DNA from: an uncultured Bacilli bacterium
GTDB taxonomy: Bacteria; Bacillota_I; Bacilli_A; RF39; UBA660
Direction: 5' to 3'
Assembly: GCA_910584165.1 (NCBI GenBank)
Contig: CAJTZU010000007.1
Coordinates: 25,368 to 89,367 of the forward strand
DNA: 64,000 nucleotides
A program made the position numbers and the translations under genes. The notes beneath the pieces were generated by a model, which did not search any database, had not been told where the DNA came from, and worked only from the letters and a program-made list of their open reading frames with translations. Positions 1 to 9,722 of the stretch are shown in pieces; positions within the stretch are counted from its first letter, which is position 1; the number at the start of each line of letters is the position of its first letter.

Positions 1-1305
1 AAAGTGAAAAATATTATTGATAAAACAAGAGTACAAAAGACAATTGTTGTATCTGCTAAAGACTCTATGCCTTTCTTTATGAGTTTGGGATATACTTTTA
101 CACAAGGATATAAAGTTAGAAAGCCAAGAGCGAATGAGCAATACATTTATTGGAATGATTTTTTACTTAGAAGTTATAGACAAGCAAAAAATCCAGGAGT
201 AAGAAGAGGAAAAGAGGATGCTGCTATTATTTTGCACAGTGGGGGAACGACAGGAAATCCAAAAGGTATATTACTTTCTAATGGAAATTTTAATTCTTTA
301 GCGTTACAAGCAAGAGTTGTATTTAAAAACATTGGTCCCAAAGATGGTGTTTTAGTAATTATGCCTAATTTTCATGGTTTTGGGTTAGGCGTTTCCATGC
401 ATGCTGCTTTAGGATTAGGCGCTAAGCTTATTTTAATTCCACAATTTAGTGCGAAGACATTTGACAAATTAATTACTAAGAATAGGCCTAGTGCGATTAT
501 GGGAGTTCCTACTTTATTTGAGGGACTTCTTGGAAATACAAGAATGGAAAAAGTAGATTTATCCTATATTAAATATATGATTAGCGGTGGTGACACTTTG
601 AGCCCATCGCTTACCAAACGCTTGAATAAATTTTTGAAAAGACATAATGCTTCTGTTAAAGTATTACAGGGTTATGGAATGACAGAGGCATTAGCGGCTA
701 TTTCTCTTTCTTATGGAAAAGGTTATAAAGCAGGAAGTATTGGAATTCCTTTCCCAGGAAATGATTTTAAGATAGTTGTCCCAGGAACCCAAGAGGAAGT
801 TCCACTTGGAGAAACTGGTGAAATCTGTGTATCTGGTCCTACTGTTATGATGGGATATTTAAATAATAAAAAAGAGACGAACGAAGTATTGCAGATTCAT
901 AAAGATAAAAAAATATGGCTACATACAGGGGATGGAGGACATATGGATGAAGACGGCATTCTTTATTTTGACCAACGTCTAAAACGAATGATTGTATCTT
1001 CTGGATATAATTTATATCCAAGTCACATGGAAGAAATTATTGAAAAACATCCTGCAGTATTAAAATGTACAGTTATTGGAATCCCTCATAAATATAAAGT
1101 TCAGGTTGCTAAAGCTTATATTGTATTAGAAGAAGGATATAGTGATTCTTGGTCGACTAGAAAAAGTATTAAAGAGCATTGCGAAAAAAACATGGCAACT
1201 TATTCACTTCCTTATGAATATGAATTTAGAAAGTCTTTGCCAACTACTCTTTTAGGAAAAATTAATTATAAGCAATTAGAGGATGAGAGCCATGAAGAAG
1301 AGTAA
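1..1305 (+). CDS. AMP-dependent acyl-CoA ligase, C-terminal part (5' end outside window)
   Basis: Adenylate-forming enzyme that activates a carboxylic (probably fatty) acid with ATP and joins it to CoA or another thiol carrier. The frame is open to the first base, so the GTG at 4 is probably internal; about 434 residues are visible of a usual 500-560. Seen in order: phosphate-binding loop SGGTTGNPKG, YGMTEA, HTGDGGHMDEDG, the hinge region RLKRMIVSSGYNLYP, and the C-terminal GKINYKQLE with the expected catalytic lysine. It overlaps a PlsC-type acyltransferase gene by 14 bases, so the pair probably feeds activated fatty acids into phospholipid synthesis. The substrate cannot be read from the sequence. 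Confidence 0.87.
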   Translation, partial: KVKNIIDKTRVQKTIVVSAKDSMPFFMSLGYTFTQGYKVRKPRANEQYIYWNDFLLRSYRQAKNPGVRRGKEDAAIILHSGGTTGNPKGILLSNGNFNSLALQARVVFKNIGPKDGVLVIMPNFHGFGLGVSMHAALGLGAKLILIPQFSAKTFDKLITKNRPSAIMGVPTLFEGLLGNTRMEKVDLSYIKYMISGGDTLSPSLTKRLNKFLKRHNASVKVLQGYGMTEALAAISLSYGKGYKAGSIGIPFPGNDFKIVVPGTQEEVPLGETGEICVSGPTVMMGYLNNKKETNEVLQIHKDKKIWLHTGDGGHMDEDGILYFDQRLKRMIVSSGYNLYPSHMEEIIEKHPAVLKCTVIGIPHKYKVQVAKAYIVLEEGYSDSWSTRKSIKEHCEKNMATYSLPYEYEFRKSLPTTLLGKINYKQLEDESHEEE

Positions 1306-1900
1306 AGGCGCATTTGCTTATCGCCTTTTAAAACCTATTTTAGGACCTATTTTTAAATTATATTATCATCCTACTGTTATTGGAAAAGAGAATATTCCTT
1401 TAGATGGACCTATTTTAATAGTTGGTAATCATAAGCATTTATATGATCAATGTTTAGCAATTCTTTCTACTAAAAGAATGATTCATTATATGGCAAAAAA
1501 AGAATATTTTGATGGAAAAATGAGATGGTTCTTTAAAATGGTTGGATGTATTCCTGTAGATAGGAGTAAAAAGGACGAAGCGGCAAAAGCATCAGCCCTA
1601 GAAGTGTTAAGAGAAGGGGGGGCTATTGGGTTATTTCCAGAAGGAACTAGAAATAAAACAGAATCTTTTTTGCTCCCATTTAAGTATGGAACAGTATCGA
1701 TGGCCTCTAAGACAGATGCGACAATTGTTCCTTTTGGAATAACAGGAGATTATAAATTTAGAAGTAAAAATTTGATAATGCGTTTTGGAACTCCTTTCAA
1801 GGTAGGAGAAATGGATTTAGAGACTGCTAATAAGAAGCTTTATGAAGAAGTAAAAAGATTAATGGAAGAAAATTTAAAGGAAGAAAAAATAGAACGGTAA
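1292..1900 (+). CDS. 1-acyl-sn-glycerol-3-phosphate acyltransferase (PlsC family)
   Basis: Transfers an acyl group to lysophosphatidic acid to make phosphatidic acid at the inner membrane face. The 202-residue length fits the family. The HX4D catalytic motif is in NHKHLYDQ and the substrate-binding block is FPEGTR. An ATG at 1283 is also in frame, but AGAGGA at 1277-1282 is well spaced only for 1292. The start lies inside the end of the acyl-CoA ligase gene, which suggests translational coupling. A terminator overlaps its stop codon. Confidence 0.88.
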   Translation: MKKSKGAFAYRLLKPILGPIFKLYYHPTVIGKENIPLDGPILIVGNHKHLYDQCLAILSTKRMIHYMAKKEYFDGKMRWFFKMVGCIPVDRSKKDEAAKASALEVLREGGAIGLFPEGTRNKTESFLLPFKYGTVSMASKTDATIVPFGITGDYKFRSKNLIMRFGTPFKVGEMDLETANKKLYEEVKRLMEENLKEEKIER

Positions 1901-1913
1901 AACCGTTCTTTTT
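1892..1913 (+). terminator. Rho-independent terminator
   Basis: GAACGG and CCGTTC form a 6-bp stem followed by five T. It overlaps the stop of the plsC-like gene and ends the lipid operon. Confidence 0.8.
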
Positions 1914-1965
1914 GTAGATAAAAAGATTCTTTCTTGGTACAATGATAATAATAGAAGGTGTTTAT

Positions 1966-3993
1966 ATGGCAAATGATTTTATGACATTTCAGTTTGATGA
2001 TAATTGGTTTACTCCTAAAGAGGATAATAAGAAAATAATGATAGTAGAAGATTATCTTGCCATGGATTACGATACTTTAAAAGAGTATATTTATAAAAAT
2101 CCAGATACTCCTTTATTAAAAGAATCTTCTATTAAGAAAAAATTAATTGATAGTCCTAGAAGATATGATTTTATTTGGTTTGTTCAAGATGCTAATGGGG
2201 CAATTCTTGCTAGTCTTTTAGATGAGGAAGGAATTCATATTTTACAAAGTTCTACGGATGTAGTAGATAAATTAAATGCTATTATAACGTGTGAAACTTC
2301 TTGCCATTTTGCTTTTCAATCTGATATATTTTGCGAGATGGTATTATTAAATTGGTATGGCTTAGATACCCCTTTCCATAGTTTAAATGAAAAAGAAGCC
2401 ATTTCTTTTTTACAATACCTAGATAGAAATTATCCTAAAAAGGTATTAGATTTATTTCCAAAACTTAGTGCTAAAACGCAGGTAGAAATATTAAAGACAA
2501 TAAATTTTTCTTTAGATAGAATTGGTAGTTTTTTAAGAACAGGAAGGAAAGAAGCCATAGAGTACATTCTTACAAATGATTTTAGAATTCATACTTTAAG
2601 TGATTTTTCTTTCTCAGAACTTTATACTTTAGCTACTAAAAAGGTTGCTATTCCATTTTCTTTATTCCATCAAAAAAGTTTCATAGAAAAGATAAGCACA
2701 ATAGGAAATGTGAAAGATTATCGTTATTTATTAAATGCACTTTCAGCATCAAATGATGTTTCTGAAATAGAGTTGGCAAGAAAAGAGTATTATGAAAGAC
2801 AATTTTCCAGTTATGATAAAGAAGAACAAATGCTAAAACTTCATCTTACTTGGTATCAAGAAATTTCAAACAGAATGGAAAGCGGAGAAGAATTTTTTTC
2901 TTTTCTAGATGCAAATCTAGTGCCATTTTATGGAATGGGTTCAGAAGAATTTAGTATACGAAATAAAATATTTAGTTTTTATAGCAATAAAGATAAAGAG
3001 GGATTAAAGAATTTCTTCAGGCAAGAGAGTAGACTACAAATTACCAATATGGTTATTGATTATCATTTTGCTGAAATTCCTTATAATTTCTTTTTAGATT
3101 TAAGAGAATTAGTTCATTTTCAAGAAGGGGAAGGTAGAACTTTATTACAAGAAGAAATAGATGCTTATTCGAAATTATTAAGCTTAGATGATTTATCATA
3201 TGAGGAAGTAATGAAGATACATGCTCATTTGAAAGAATATGATATGATTGAAAAGTATTATGACCATTTTAGAAGCGCAAAAGATAAGCAAGCTTCTTTA
3301 ATAGAAGAGGCAATGCTTACAGAAAGTTCTGTTCAAAAATATAAAAATGAAATCTTATCAGCACAGGCAGGAGTTCCTGTTTATGTATTAGATGGGGATG
3401 AATTCTATGCTTTCGTAAAAAGTAGTCATACTTCTAAAAATATGCCATTAGATAGCAATTACCGTACTTATAGTGGGGATGGTGGTTCCTATTCCCTAGA
3501 TGGCTCTAATAAATTAAAAACGTTTAAAGACCCAAGGGAGATATATAATTTTATTTATAAAAGTATTCCAAAGAGTCAAATTGTTCATACTTATCCAGCC
3601 GATTCTTATAGCTTATATAAAAGAGACTTGGATACTTCAACGAAACGTATTTATGAGCTTCTTACTCCAAAAGAATTGGTTGGTAAGAGTAATAGTTATA
3701 ATGAGATTTTAGTAGCAGTTCCAAATCCTAGTAAACCACAAGATGAATTACAAGCATCCCTAGAGGCACCAGAATTATTAGGAATCTATTGTTATGATAC
3801 GATAACAGATAATGATATTATAAGCGCTAAAAATATGGGAATTGGAATTGTGCTCGTAAAGACGAAAAATTATCAAATAGATACTAGTAATAGGATGCGT
3901 TTAATGGACACTCACTTAAATGGTGGAAGTCAAAGTAAATATGACTATTTACAAAGTATTCATGAAAATGATATGGAATCTAGAAGAAAATGA
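1966..3993 (+). CDS. Hypothetical 675-residue cytoplasmic protein
   Basis: I do not recognise this family. Start ATG 1966 is preceded by AGAAGGTG; the earlier in-frame ATG at 1942 lies within a likely -10 (TACAAT) and is unsuitable. No signal peptide or membrane segment is visible. The protein is acidic and helix-like through about residue 450. A more polar C-terminal third contains NSYNEILVAVPNP and a stretch ending MGIGIVLVKTKNYQ that looks like a small alpha/beta fold. It is transcribed alone between two terminators, next to envelope genes. Function unknown. Confidence 0.8.
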   Translation: MANDFMTFQFDDNWFTPKEDNKKIMIVEDYLAMDYDTLKEYIYKNPDTPLLKESSIKKKLIDSPRRYDFIWFVQDANGAILASLLDEEGIHILQSSTDVVDKLNAIITCETSCHFAFQSDIFCEMVLLNWYGLDTPFHSLNEKEAISFLQYLDRNYPKKVLDLFPKLSAKTQVEILKTINFSLDRIGSFLRTGRKEAIEYILTNDFRIHTLSDFSFSELYTLATKKVAIPFSLFHQKSFIEKISTIGNVKDYRYLLNALSASNDVSEIELARKEYYERQFSSYDKEEQMLKLHLTWYQEISNRMESGEEFFSFLDANLVPFYGMGSEEFSIRNKIFSFYSNKDKEGLKNFFRQESRLQITNMVIDYHFAEIPYNFFLDLRELVHFQEGEGRTLLQEEIDAYSKLLSLDDLSYEEVMKIHAHLKEYDMIEKYYDHFRSAKDKQASLIEEAMLTESSVQKYKNEILSAQAGVPVYVLDGDEFYAFVKSSHTSKNMPLDSNYRTYSGDGGSYSLDGSNKLKTFKDPREIYNFIYKSIPKSQIVHTYPADSYSLYKRDLDTSTKRIYELLTPKELVGKSNSYNEILVAVPNPSKPQDELQASLEAPELLGIYCYDTITDNDIISAKNMGIGIVLVKTKNYQIDTSNRMRLMDTHLNGGSQSKYDYLQSIHENDMESRRK

Positions 3994-4015
3994 GTGTTTT
4001 AAAAACACTTTTTTT
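3993..4015 (+). terminator. Rho-independent terminator
   Basis: AGTGTTTT and AAAACACT form an AT-rich hairpin followed by a T run, directly after the stop of the 675-residue protein gene. Confidence 0.7.
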
Positions 4016-4037
4016 CATATAATGAACTGGTGATTCT

Positions 4038-5945
4038 ATGTTTGTAAAGAAAATGAATGCACGTATGAAGTTTGTATTAATTGTTTTGATTTTGGCTTTT
4101 GTTATTATTATTGGAAAAGTTTTCTATATCCAAGTAATTAGTTATGATAAATTAAATAATTATGCAACAGGATTATGGAGTAGAAATTTACCTTTAGAAG
4201 CAAATAGAGGAATCATTTATGATCGAAATGGAACGGTTTTGGCAGGAAATATTACGACAACTTCTTTGGTTCTAATTCCTAATCAAATAGGAGATAAAGA
4301 GAGTACAGCTAAATCTTTAGCAAGTATTTTAAATGTTAGTTATGAGGATATGTATTCTCATGTTTCTAAGAAAACATCAATAGAAAGAGTTCATCCAGAA
4401 GGAAGAAGGCTGTCAAATGAAATTGCAGATAAAATATCAGCATTAAAACTACCTGGTGTTTATTTAGTAAAAGAGTCGAAAAGAGAATATCCTTATAATA
4501 CTTATTTATCCCATACCTTAGGGTTTGTAGGAATTGATAATCAAGGATTAAGCGGATTAGAATTAATTTATGATAAATATTTAACAGGTAGTTACGGAGC
4601 TATTAAATATTTCAGTGATGCGAAAGGAAACAAATTAGAGTTAAGTCAAATTTATGAAAAACCACAAGATGGAGTTAATATGACATTAACTATCGACTTT
4701 GAATTGCAAGAGGCTTTGGAAAGGGAACTAGATAATGCAATTTCTATGTACCAAGCGGAGCAAGCTTTTGGACTTGCAATGGATCCTAATACAGGAGCTA
4801 TTTTAGCGATTTCTTCTAGACCTAATTTTTCTCCAACCCATTATCAAGATTATACAACTGAAGAAATCAATCGAAATTTACCTATTTGGATGACTTATGA
4901 ACCAGGTTCTACATTTAAAATTATTACTCTTGCTACCTCTTTAGAGGAAAAAATAATAGATTTAGAAAAAGATACTTTTTCAGATAGTGGGGCAGTAACG
5001 GTAGAAGGGGCCACGTTACATTGTTGGAAACATGGAGGCCATGGCTTACAAACCTATTTAGAAGTGGTTGAAAATTCATGCAATACTGGTTTTGTTAACT
5101 TAGGTTTAAAATTAGGAAAAGAAAAATTATTTACCTATATTAAAAATTTTGGCTTTGGTACAAAAACAGGAATAGAATTATCGGGAGAGTCTAGTGGCAT
5201 TCTTTTTGATGTTGGAAAAATAGGTGATTTGGAACTTGCAACAACCGCATTTGGTCAAGGAGTTGCAGTAACAGCGATTCAACAAGTAGTAGCTGTCAGT
5301 GCGGCTATCAATGGAGGAATTTTATATCAGCCTTATATAGTAGAAAGTTTAAATGACCCAGAAACAAATCAAGTGATAGAATCTCATCAAGAAAAAATTG
5401 TTAGAAAAGTTATTAGTGAAGATACTAGTAAAAAAGTAAGATATGCATTAGAAAGTGTAGTAGCACGTGGTACAGGGCATAATGCCTACATTCCAGATTA
5501 CCGAGTAGGAGGAAAAACAGGGACTGCTCAAAAAGCTGAAAATGGGCATTATTTAACAGGTAACTATATTACTTCTTTTATCGGTTTTATGCCAGCGAAT
5601 GATCCTAAAGTAGTGATTTATATTGCCGTTGATAATGCAAAAGGTGTAAGCCAGTACGGAGGTACAGTTGCGGCACCGATTGCTAAAAACTTTCTTTTAT
5701 CTGCTATTCCTGTATTGGGAATAGAACCACAGAAGGATGAAATCGAAAAAGAATATATTTATTTAGATAAAACTTATACAATAGTTCCAGATGTTACAGG
5801 GAAAAATTTAAAGGATGCTATGAAAGAATTAAAAAATTTTAAAGTAGAATATGAAGGAAAAGGAACAGTACTTTATCAATCCCCAAATCCAGGAATTAGA
5901 ATTGCCGATGGAGAAACAATTAGACTTTATTTAAATGCTTCCTAG
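4038..5945 (+). CDS. Class B penicillin-binding protein with PASTA domain (FtsI/SpoVD-like)
   Basis: Peptidoglycan transpeptidase acting outside the membrane, probably in septal wall synthesis given mraY and ftsW nearby. An N-terminal membrane anchor (about residues 11-32) is followed by the dimerisation domain and the transpeptidase domain with the STFK nucleophile motif (Ser near 291), an SCN motif and KTGTAQ. The C-terminal about 60 residues (VPDVTGKNLKDAMKEL onward) form one PASTA domain, a wall-muropeptide sensor. At 635 residues it is slightly short of Bacillus relatives, which carry two PASTA repeats. FtsI versus SpoVD cannot be settled; no sporulation genes are seen here. Confidence 0.9.
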   Translation: MFVKKMNARMKFVLIVLILAFVIIIGKVFYIQVISYDKLNNYATGLWSRNLPLEANRGIIYDRNGTVLAGNITTTSLVLIPNQIGDKESTAKSLASILNVSYEDMYSHVSKKTSIERVHPEGRRLSNEIADKISALKLPGVYLVKESKREYPYNTYLSHTLGFVGIDNQGLSGLELIYDKYLTGSYGAIKYFSDAKGNKLELSQIYEKPQDGVNMTLTIDFELQEALERELDNAISMYQAEQAFGLAMDPNTGAILAISSRPNFSPTHYQDYTTEEINRNLPIWMTYEPGSTFKIITLATSLEEKIIDLEKDTFSDSGAVTVEGATLHCWKHGGHGLQTYLEVVENSCNTGFVNLGLKLGKEKLFTYIKNFGFGTKTGIELSGESSGILFDVGKIGDLELATTAFGQGVAVTAIQQVVAVSAAINGGILYQPYIVESLNDPETNQVIESHQEKIVRKVISEDTSKKVRYALESVVARGTGHNAYIPDYRVGGKTGTAQKAENGHYLTGNYITSFIGFMPANDPKVVIYIAVDNAKGVSQYGGTVAAPIAKNFLLSAIPVLGIEPQKDEIEKEYIYLDKTYTIVPDVTGKNLKDAMKELKNFKVEYEGKGTVLYQSPNPGIRIADGETIRLYLNAS

Positions 5946-5948
5946 TGT

Positions 5949-5954
5949 TATAAT
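5949..5954 (+). promoter_or_regulatory. Extended -10 promoter for the CNNM/CBS gene
   Basis: TGT-TATAAT just after the PBP stop codon, 22 bases before the next start. No clear -35 is seen. Confidence 0.5.
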
Positions 5955-5975
5955 GGGTAAGAGGATAGTGATTGT

Positions 5976-6983
5976 ATGTTTATAAAAATAATAATATTGA
6001 TTTTATTAATTGTTGTAAATGGGATATTTTCAGCAACCGAAATGGCTTTTTTTGAACTAAATACTTATGAGCTTCATAAAGAATTAAAAAGGAATAATAA
6101 AAAGGCAAAGAGAATATTGTCTTTATTAGAAGATTCTAGTACCTTTTTATCCGCTATTCAAATAGTTATTACTTTATCTGGATTTTTAGCAAGTGCATTT
6201 GCAGCAGATAGCTTTGCTCGTGAAATTGCTATGCTTATTTCTCCAACATGGATCTCTATGGAAGCTCTTATCAATATACTGATTATTGCCATTACGGTTA
6301 TTTTATCTTATTTTACATTGGTATTTGGAGAATTAGTTCCAAAGAGAATAGGTCTTACTTATCCAAAAAAAATATCTTATTTTATGGTGAATGTTTTATA
6401 TGCTATTATTTTCTTTTTTAAACCATTTATTATTATTCTTCGTTCTTCTACTAATTTTATTTTAAAATTATTGAGAATAGAAAATAAAGAGGAAGAGGTA
6501 GAGGAAGAAATTAAAAGCAATATTTTAGACGCTAATTTAGAAGAATTAGAGAAAAAAATATTGTTAAATGTATTTGAATTTAATGATACTACGGTGGAAA
6601 CTGCTATGACTAGTAGAGAAAATGTTGTGGTATTAGATATTCATGATAGTAAAGAAAAAGTGATGGATACTATTAAGAAAACCAAATACACACGCTTTCC
6701 TATTATGGAAAATGGAAAAATTATTGGTGTTTTAAATGTAAAAGATTTACTTTTAAAGAAAAAAATGTTTTTTTCTTTAAAAAACTATATTAGAAACATT
6801 GAAGAAATCCCTTATGATATGATTATAGATGATGCCTTCTTTTTATTAAATAGAAAACATGTTCCAATTGCAAAAGTTGTAAAAAATGATAATTGGGTTG
6901 GTGTTATCACTATAGAAGATATTATTGAGGAGATTATTGGAAATGTCTTTGATGAATATGATAAAGAAGACAAAATTTCATAA
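5976..6983 (+). CDS. CNNM/CorC family protein (DUF21 plus CBS pair)
   Basis: Membrane protein of the hemolysin-C/CNNM group, whose members are linked to Mg2+ or other divalent-cation transport. Residues 1-160 hold three to four hydrophobic segments of the DUF21 domain, with FSATEMAFF near the start. From about residue 205 a CBS pair follows (TAMTSRENVVVLD..., then ...WVGVITIEDIIEEIIG). The C-terminal CorC_HlyC domain of longer relatives is missing or minimal, as the protein ends soon after the second CBS motif. The acidic linker EEEVEEEIKSN separates membrane and CBS parts. Confidence 0.85.
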   Translation: MFIKIIILILLIVVNGIFSATEMAFFELNTYELHKELKRNNKKAKRILSLLEDSSTFLSAIQIVITLSGFLASAFAADSFAREIAMLISPTWISMEALINILIIAITVILSYFTLVFGELVPKRIGLTYPKKISYFMVNVLYAIIFFFKPFIIILRSSTNFILKLLRIENKEEEVEEEIKSNILDANLEELEKKILLNVFEFNDTTVETAMTSRENVVVLDIHDSKEKVMDTIKKTKYTRFPIMENGKIIGVLNVKDLLLKKKMFFSLKNYIRNIEEIPYDMIIDDAFFLLNRKHVPIAKVVKNDNWVGVITIEDIIEEIIGNVFDEYDKEDKIS

Positions 6984-6998
6984 AATGTAGAAAAAGTA

Positions 6999-7028
6999 TT
7001 GAAATCTAAACTTTCTTTTTGGTATGAT
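6999..7028 (+). promoter_or_regulatory. Promoter for the small membrane protein gene
   Basis: TTGAAA, an 18-base spacer and TATGAT, ending about 24 bases upstream of the TTG start. Confidence 0.6.
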
Positions 7029-7051
7029 GTATATAGGGTACAGGGAGGTGT

Positions 7052-7537
7052 TTGGTTATTAAAGGTTTGCAAAAACTGATATTGGTACTTTTGTTAGTGA
7101 TGAGTTTTCAAGTGCTACCTGTTCGTGCTCAAGAAAAAGTAGCTTCCATACCACAAGAAACGGAAGAAGTAGTGAAGCAAAAAAGAAATATTTTTGAAGA
7201 ATTTCATTATCGTGTGTTTTTAAAAGATACTAGAGATTTCTTTGATTTTGTATTATTAGGAATTTTTATAACAGGACTATTGATAGTATTAGTTTTTAAA
7301 AATACCCATTATGTAGTTGTTCAAAAATCTTTAGAAGCAAAAACTTTCTTAGAAACAGGAAATGTTTACTCTGTAGATGAGATTGAAACTCCTACAGAAC
7401 TTGTAAATGCTGAGGAAGAAAATACAGAAGAGGTAGCAGAAATAGTAGAAAATTCAGAAATTTTATCTAGTGAGGATTTAGAAGAAGAAGTAGAAGAAGT
7501 ACCAAGAAAAAAGGATAAGAAAAAGAAGAGAGCTTAA
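7052..7537 (+). CDS. Small secreted or membrane-anchored protein with acidic tail
   Basis: Not recognised. Translation apparently begins at a TTG very close behind AGGGAGGTG (7042-7050); an ATT at 7058 would be better spaced, so the start is uncertain. A signal peptide is clear (KLILVLLLVMSFQVLPVRA then QEK). A second hydrophobic segment at about residues 68-85 is followed by an acidic region rich in EE and a terminal lysine cluster (RKKDKKKKRA). The topology suggests an extracytoplasmic loop and a cytoplasmic charged tail. It lies directly upstream of mraY but is separated by a terminator. Confidence 0.7.
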   Translation: MVIKGLQKLILVLLLVMSFQVLPVRAQEKVASIPQETEEVVKQKRNIFEEFHYRVFLKDTRDFFDFVLLGIFITGLLIVLVFKNTHYVVVQKSLEAKTFLETGNVYSVDEIETPTELVNAEEENTEEVAEIVENSEILSSEDLEEEVEEVPRKKDKKKKRA

Positions 7538-7548
7538 GCTCTTTTTTT
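7529..7548 (+). terminator. Rho-independent terminator
   Basis: AGAGCTTAAGCTCT palindrome followed by a T run; it overlaps the stop codon of the small membrane protein gene. Confidence 0.75.
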
Positions 7549-7596
7549 GTGTTTATTAATGTTTTTTCTGAATATACTTTGATAGGAGGAAAAACT

Positions 7597-8586
7597 ATGC
7601 TACTATTTATAAAATGTATTATGGCAATGATGATAGGTTTGTTTTTTTCTCTCATTGTAGGAGTATTTTTATTACCTATTTTAAGAAATAAAAAAATGAG
7701 TCAGAGACTAAGTGTTTACTTAAAAGAAACGCATCATGATAAAAGCAATGTTCCTACGATGGGTGGATTAATTTTTATATTACCAACAGTTCTTTTTATG
7801 ATAATATTAGTAGTTACAAATCGAATAGAAATGTCCTATAACTTATTTATTTGTGTGTTTGCCTTTATTGGTTATGCGATAATAGGGCTTATAGATGATT
7901 ATTTGATTATTTATAAAAATAATAATAAAGGATTATCGGAATTAGCTAAGTTGTTTTTACAATTACTATTAGCTGTTTTTCTATTTTACTTTTTTATGGT
8001 GGCAGGAAATGAACCATTACTTTGGATTCATACGTTAGGAATTAAATGGAATATAGGGTGGTTATATGGACTATTTATTTTATTGGTATTGGTTAGTAGT
8101 AGCAATGCAGTAAATTTAACAGATGGCTTAGATGGTTTAGCTGCTGGATTATCTATTATTGCTCTTTTTACGATGGGAATTATTACGACTATGACAGGCT
8201 GGTTAGAAGGATATCAAGAAATTTCTATTTTCATTTTTACATTAATTGGCTCATTAATGGGATTTTTATTTTTTAATGCGAATCCTGCAAAAATATTTAT
8301 GGGAGATACTGGTTCTTTATCTTTAGGTGCTACTCTAGGAATTCTAGCCATTTTGACTAGACATGAGCTTTTATTACTATTAGTTGGATTTGTATTTGTT
8401 TTAGAGACAATTACTTGTATTATCCAAAGAGTTTATTATAAATTTACTCATAAAAGAATCTTTCCAATGACACCTATTCATCATACTTTTGAAAAATATA
8501 TGCCTGAAAGAGAAGTCGTAAAAATATTTTGGATTATTGGCTTGTTTACTAGCTTAATTGCTCTTTTATTTGGGGTGTGGATATGA
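7597..8586 (+). CDS. mraY: Phospho-N-acetylmuramoyl-pentapeptide transferase MraY
   Basis: Makes lipid I by moving phospho-MurNAc-pentapeptide from UDP to undecaprenyl phosphate at the inner membrane face. The 329-residue protein has about ten membrane segments and the family signatures: IDDYLIIYKNNNKG, NLTDGLDGLAAG with the active-site aspartates, FMGDTGSLSLGATLG, and MTPIHHTFEK. The start at 7597 is fixed by AGGAGG at 7584-7589; an earlier in-frame ATG at 7549 lies in the terminator tail. Its stop overlaps the ftsW start (ATGA), so the two are translationally coupled. Confidence 0.96.
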   Translation: MLLFIKCIMAMMIGLFFSLIVGVFLLPILRNKKMSQRLSVYLKETHHDKSNVPTMGGLIFILPTVLFMIILVVTNRIEMSYNLFICVFAFIGYAIIGLIDDYLIIYKNNNKGLSELAKLFLQLLLAVFLFYFFMVAGNEPLLWIHTLGIKWNIGWLYGLFILLVLVSSSNAVNLTDGLDGLAAGLSIIALFTMGIITTMTGWLEGYQEISIFIFTLIGSLMGFLFFNANPAKIFMGDTGSLSLGATLGILAILTRHELLLLLVGFVFVLETITCIIQRVYYKFTHKRIFPMTPIHHTFEKYMPEREVVKIFWIIGLFTSLIALLFGVWI

Positions 8587-9647
8587 AAAGGAAAGTGGAA
8601 TGGTTATTAGTTATTAGTGTTTTATTGCTTGCCATTTTCGGCTTAATTATGATTTATTCTTCTTCTTATATATGGGCAGAATATAAATATAATGACTCTT
8701 TTAAATTTGTAAAGAATCAAGGTATTTTCTTTTTAGTAGGAATTTTTTTAATGTGGGCGATTAGTAAAATAGATTATTCTATTTATTATAAAAAAGCAAA
8801 TAGCATTATATTATGTTGTATTATCCTTTTAATACTTGTTTTAATACCAGGAATTGGAAGTGTTCGAAATGGTAGTCGTAGTTGGTTTGGAATAGGCTCT
8901 TTTGGAATTCAACCTAGTGAATTTACAAAACTGGGGCTTATTATTTTTACTTCTAAATATTTATGTACTCATAAAAAGTATTTTCCCGTTTTACTTTTTA
9001 CACTGTGTTTATTTGGTTTAATTATGTTACAACCAGATTTTGGCACAGGATCTATTATTGTAATGTCTATTTTAGGAATTTTATTTGTAGCAGGGATGAA
9101 TATTTCTTTTTTAGTGAAGTTAGGAGCCCTTGGAGTAGTCGGAGTTATTATTTTGATTTTAATTGCTCCTTATCGTTTAGCGCGTATTTTATCTTTTTTG
9201 GATCCTTGGAGTGACCCATTGGGAAGTGGATTCCAAATTATTCAATCTTTATATGCTATAGGACCAGGGGGATTATTTGGAATGGGGTTTGGGAATTCTA
9301 TTCAAAAACATTTTTATCTTCCCGAGCCACAAACAGATTTTATTTTTTCTATTATTAGTGAAGAATTTGGTTTTGTTGGAATATTGATAGTAGCTACTTT
9401 ATTTTTAACAATTATTATAACAGGTTTTAGAATAGCCTATCGTTCTCATGATTTATTTGGTAAATATTTATGTTTTGGTATTATGTTTTGCTTTTCTTTT
9501 CAAACCATTATGAATTTAATGGTAGTAGTAGGATTAATTCCTGTAACAGGGGTTACTTTGCCGTTTCTTTCTTATGGTGGTTCTAGTTTACTAATTACAA
9601 TGTGTAGTATGGGAGTAGTATTAAATATTAGTAGATATGATAGATGA
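8583..9647 (+). CDS. ftsW: FtsW/RodA-type peptidoglycan glycosyltransferase
   Basis: SEDS-family polymerase that extends glycan strands from lipid II. About ten membrane segments are visible, with the conserved PEPQTDFIFSIISEEFGF loop and the C-terminal GVTLPFLSYGGSSLL motif. Start ATG 8583 overlaps the mraY stop and has GGGGTG upstream; a GTG at 8577 is also in frame. The position after mraY and near a class B PBP favours FtsW over RodA. A decayed copy of its 3' end lies 1.7 kb downstream. Confidence 0.9.
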   Translation: MKRKVEWLLVISVLLLAIFGLIMIYSSSYIWAEYKYNDSFKFVKNQGIFFLVGIFLMWAISKIDYSIYYKKANSIILCCIILLILVLIPGIGSVRNGSRSWFGIGSFGIQPSEFTKLGLIIFTSKYLCTHKKYFPVLLFTLCLFGLIMLQPDFGTGSIIVMSILGILFVAGMNISFLVKLGALGVVGVIILILIAPYRLARILSFLDPWSDPLGSGFQIIQSLYAIGPGGLFGMGFGNSIQKHFYLPEPQTDFIFSIISEEFGFVGILIVATLFLTIIITGFRIAYRSHDLFGKYLCFGIMFCFSFQTIMNLMVVVGLIPVTGVTLPFLSYGGSSLLITMCSMGVVLNISRYDR

Positions 9648-9722
9648 TTCGTTACTAGCATTGAAAAAGATTCCTTTTTTTTCAAAAATATGCTATTATT
9701 AATAATAGAAAGAAGGGTTGTA

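Noticed and set aside
9005..9214. Small + strand frame inside ftsW
   Set aside because: Out-of-frame shadow of a well-conserved membrane protein, with no translation signals.
8583..9647. Mycoplasma-type code with TGA as Trp
   Set aside because: mraY, ftsW and several other genes end cleanly at TGA and use TGG for Trp.
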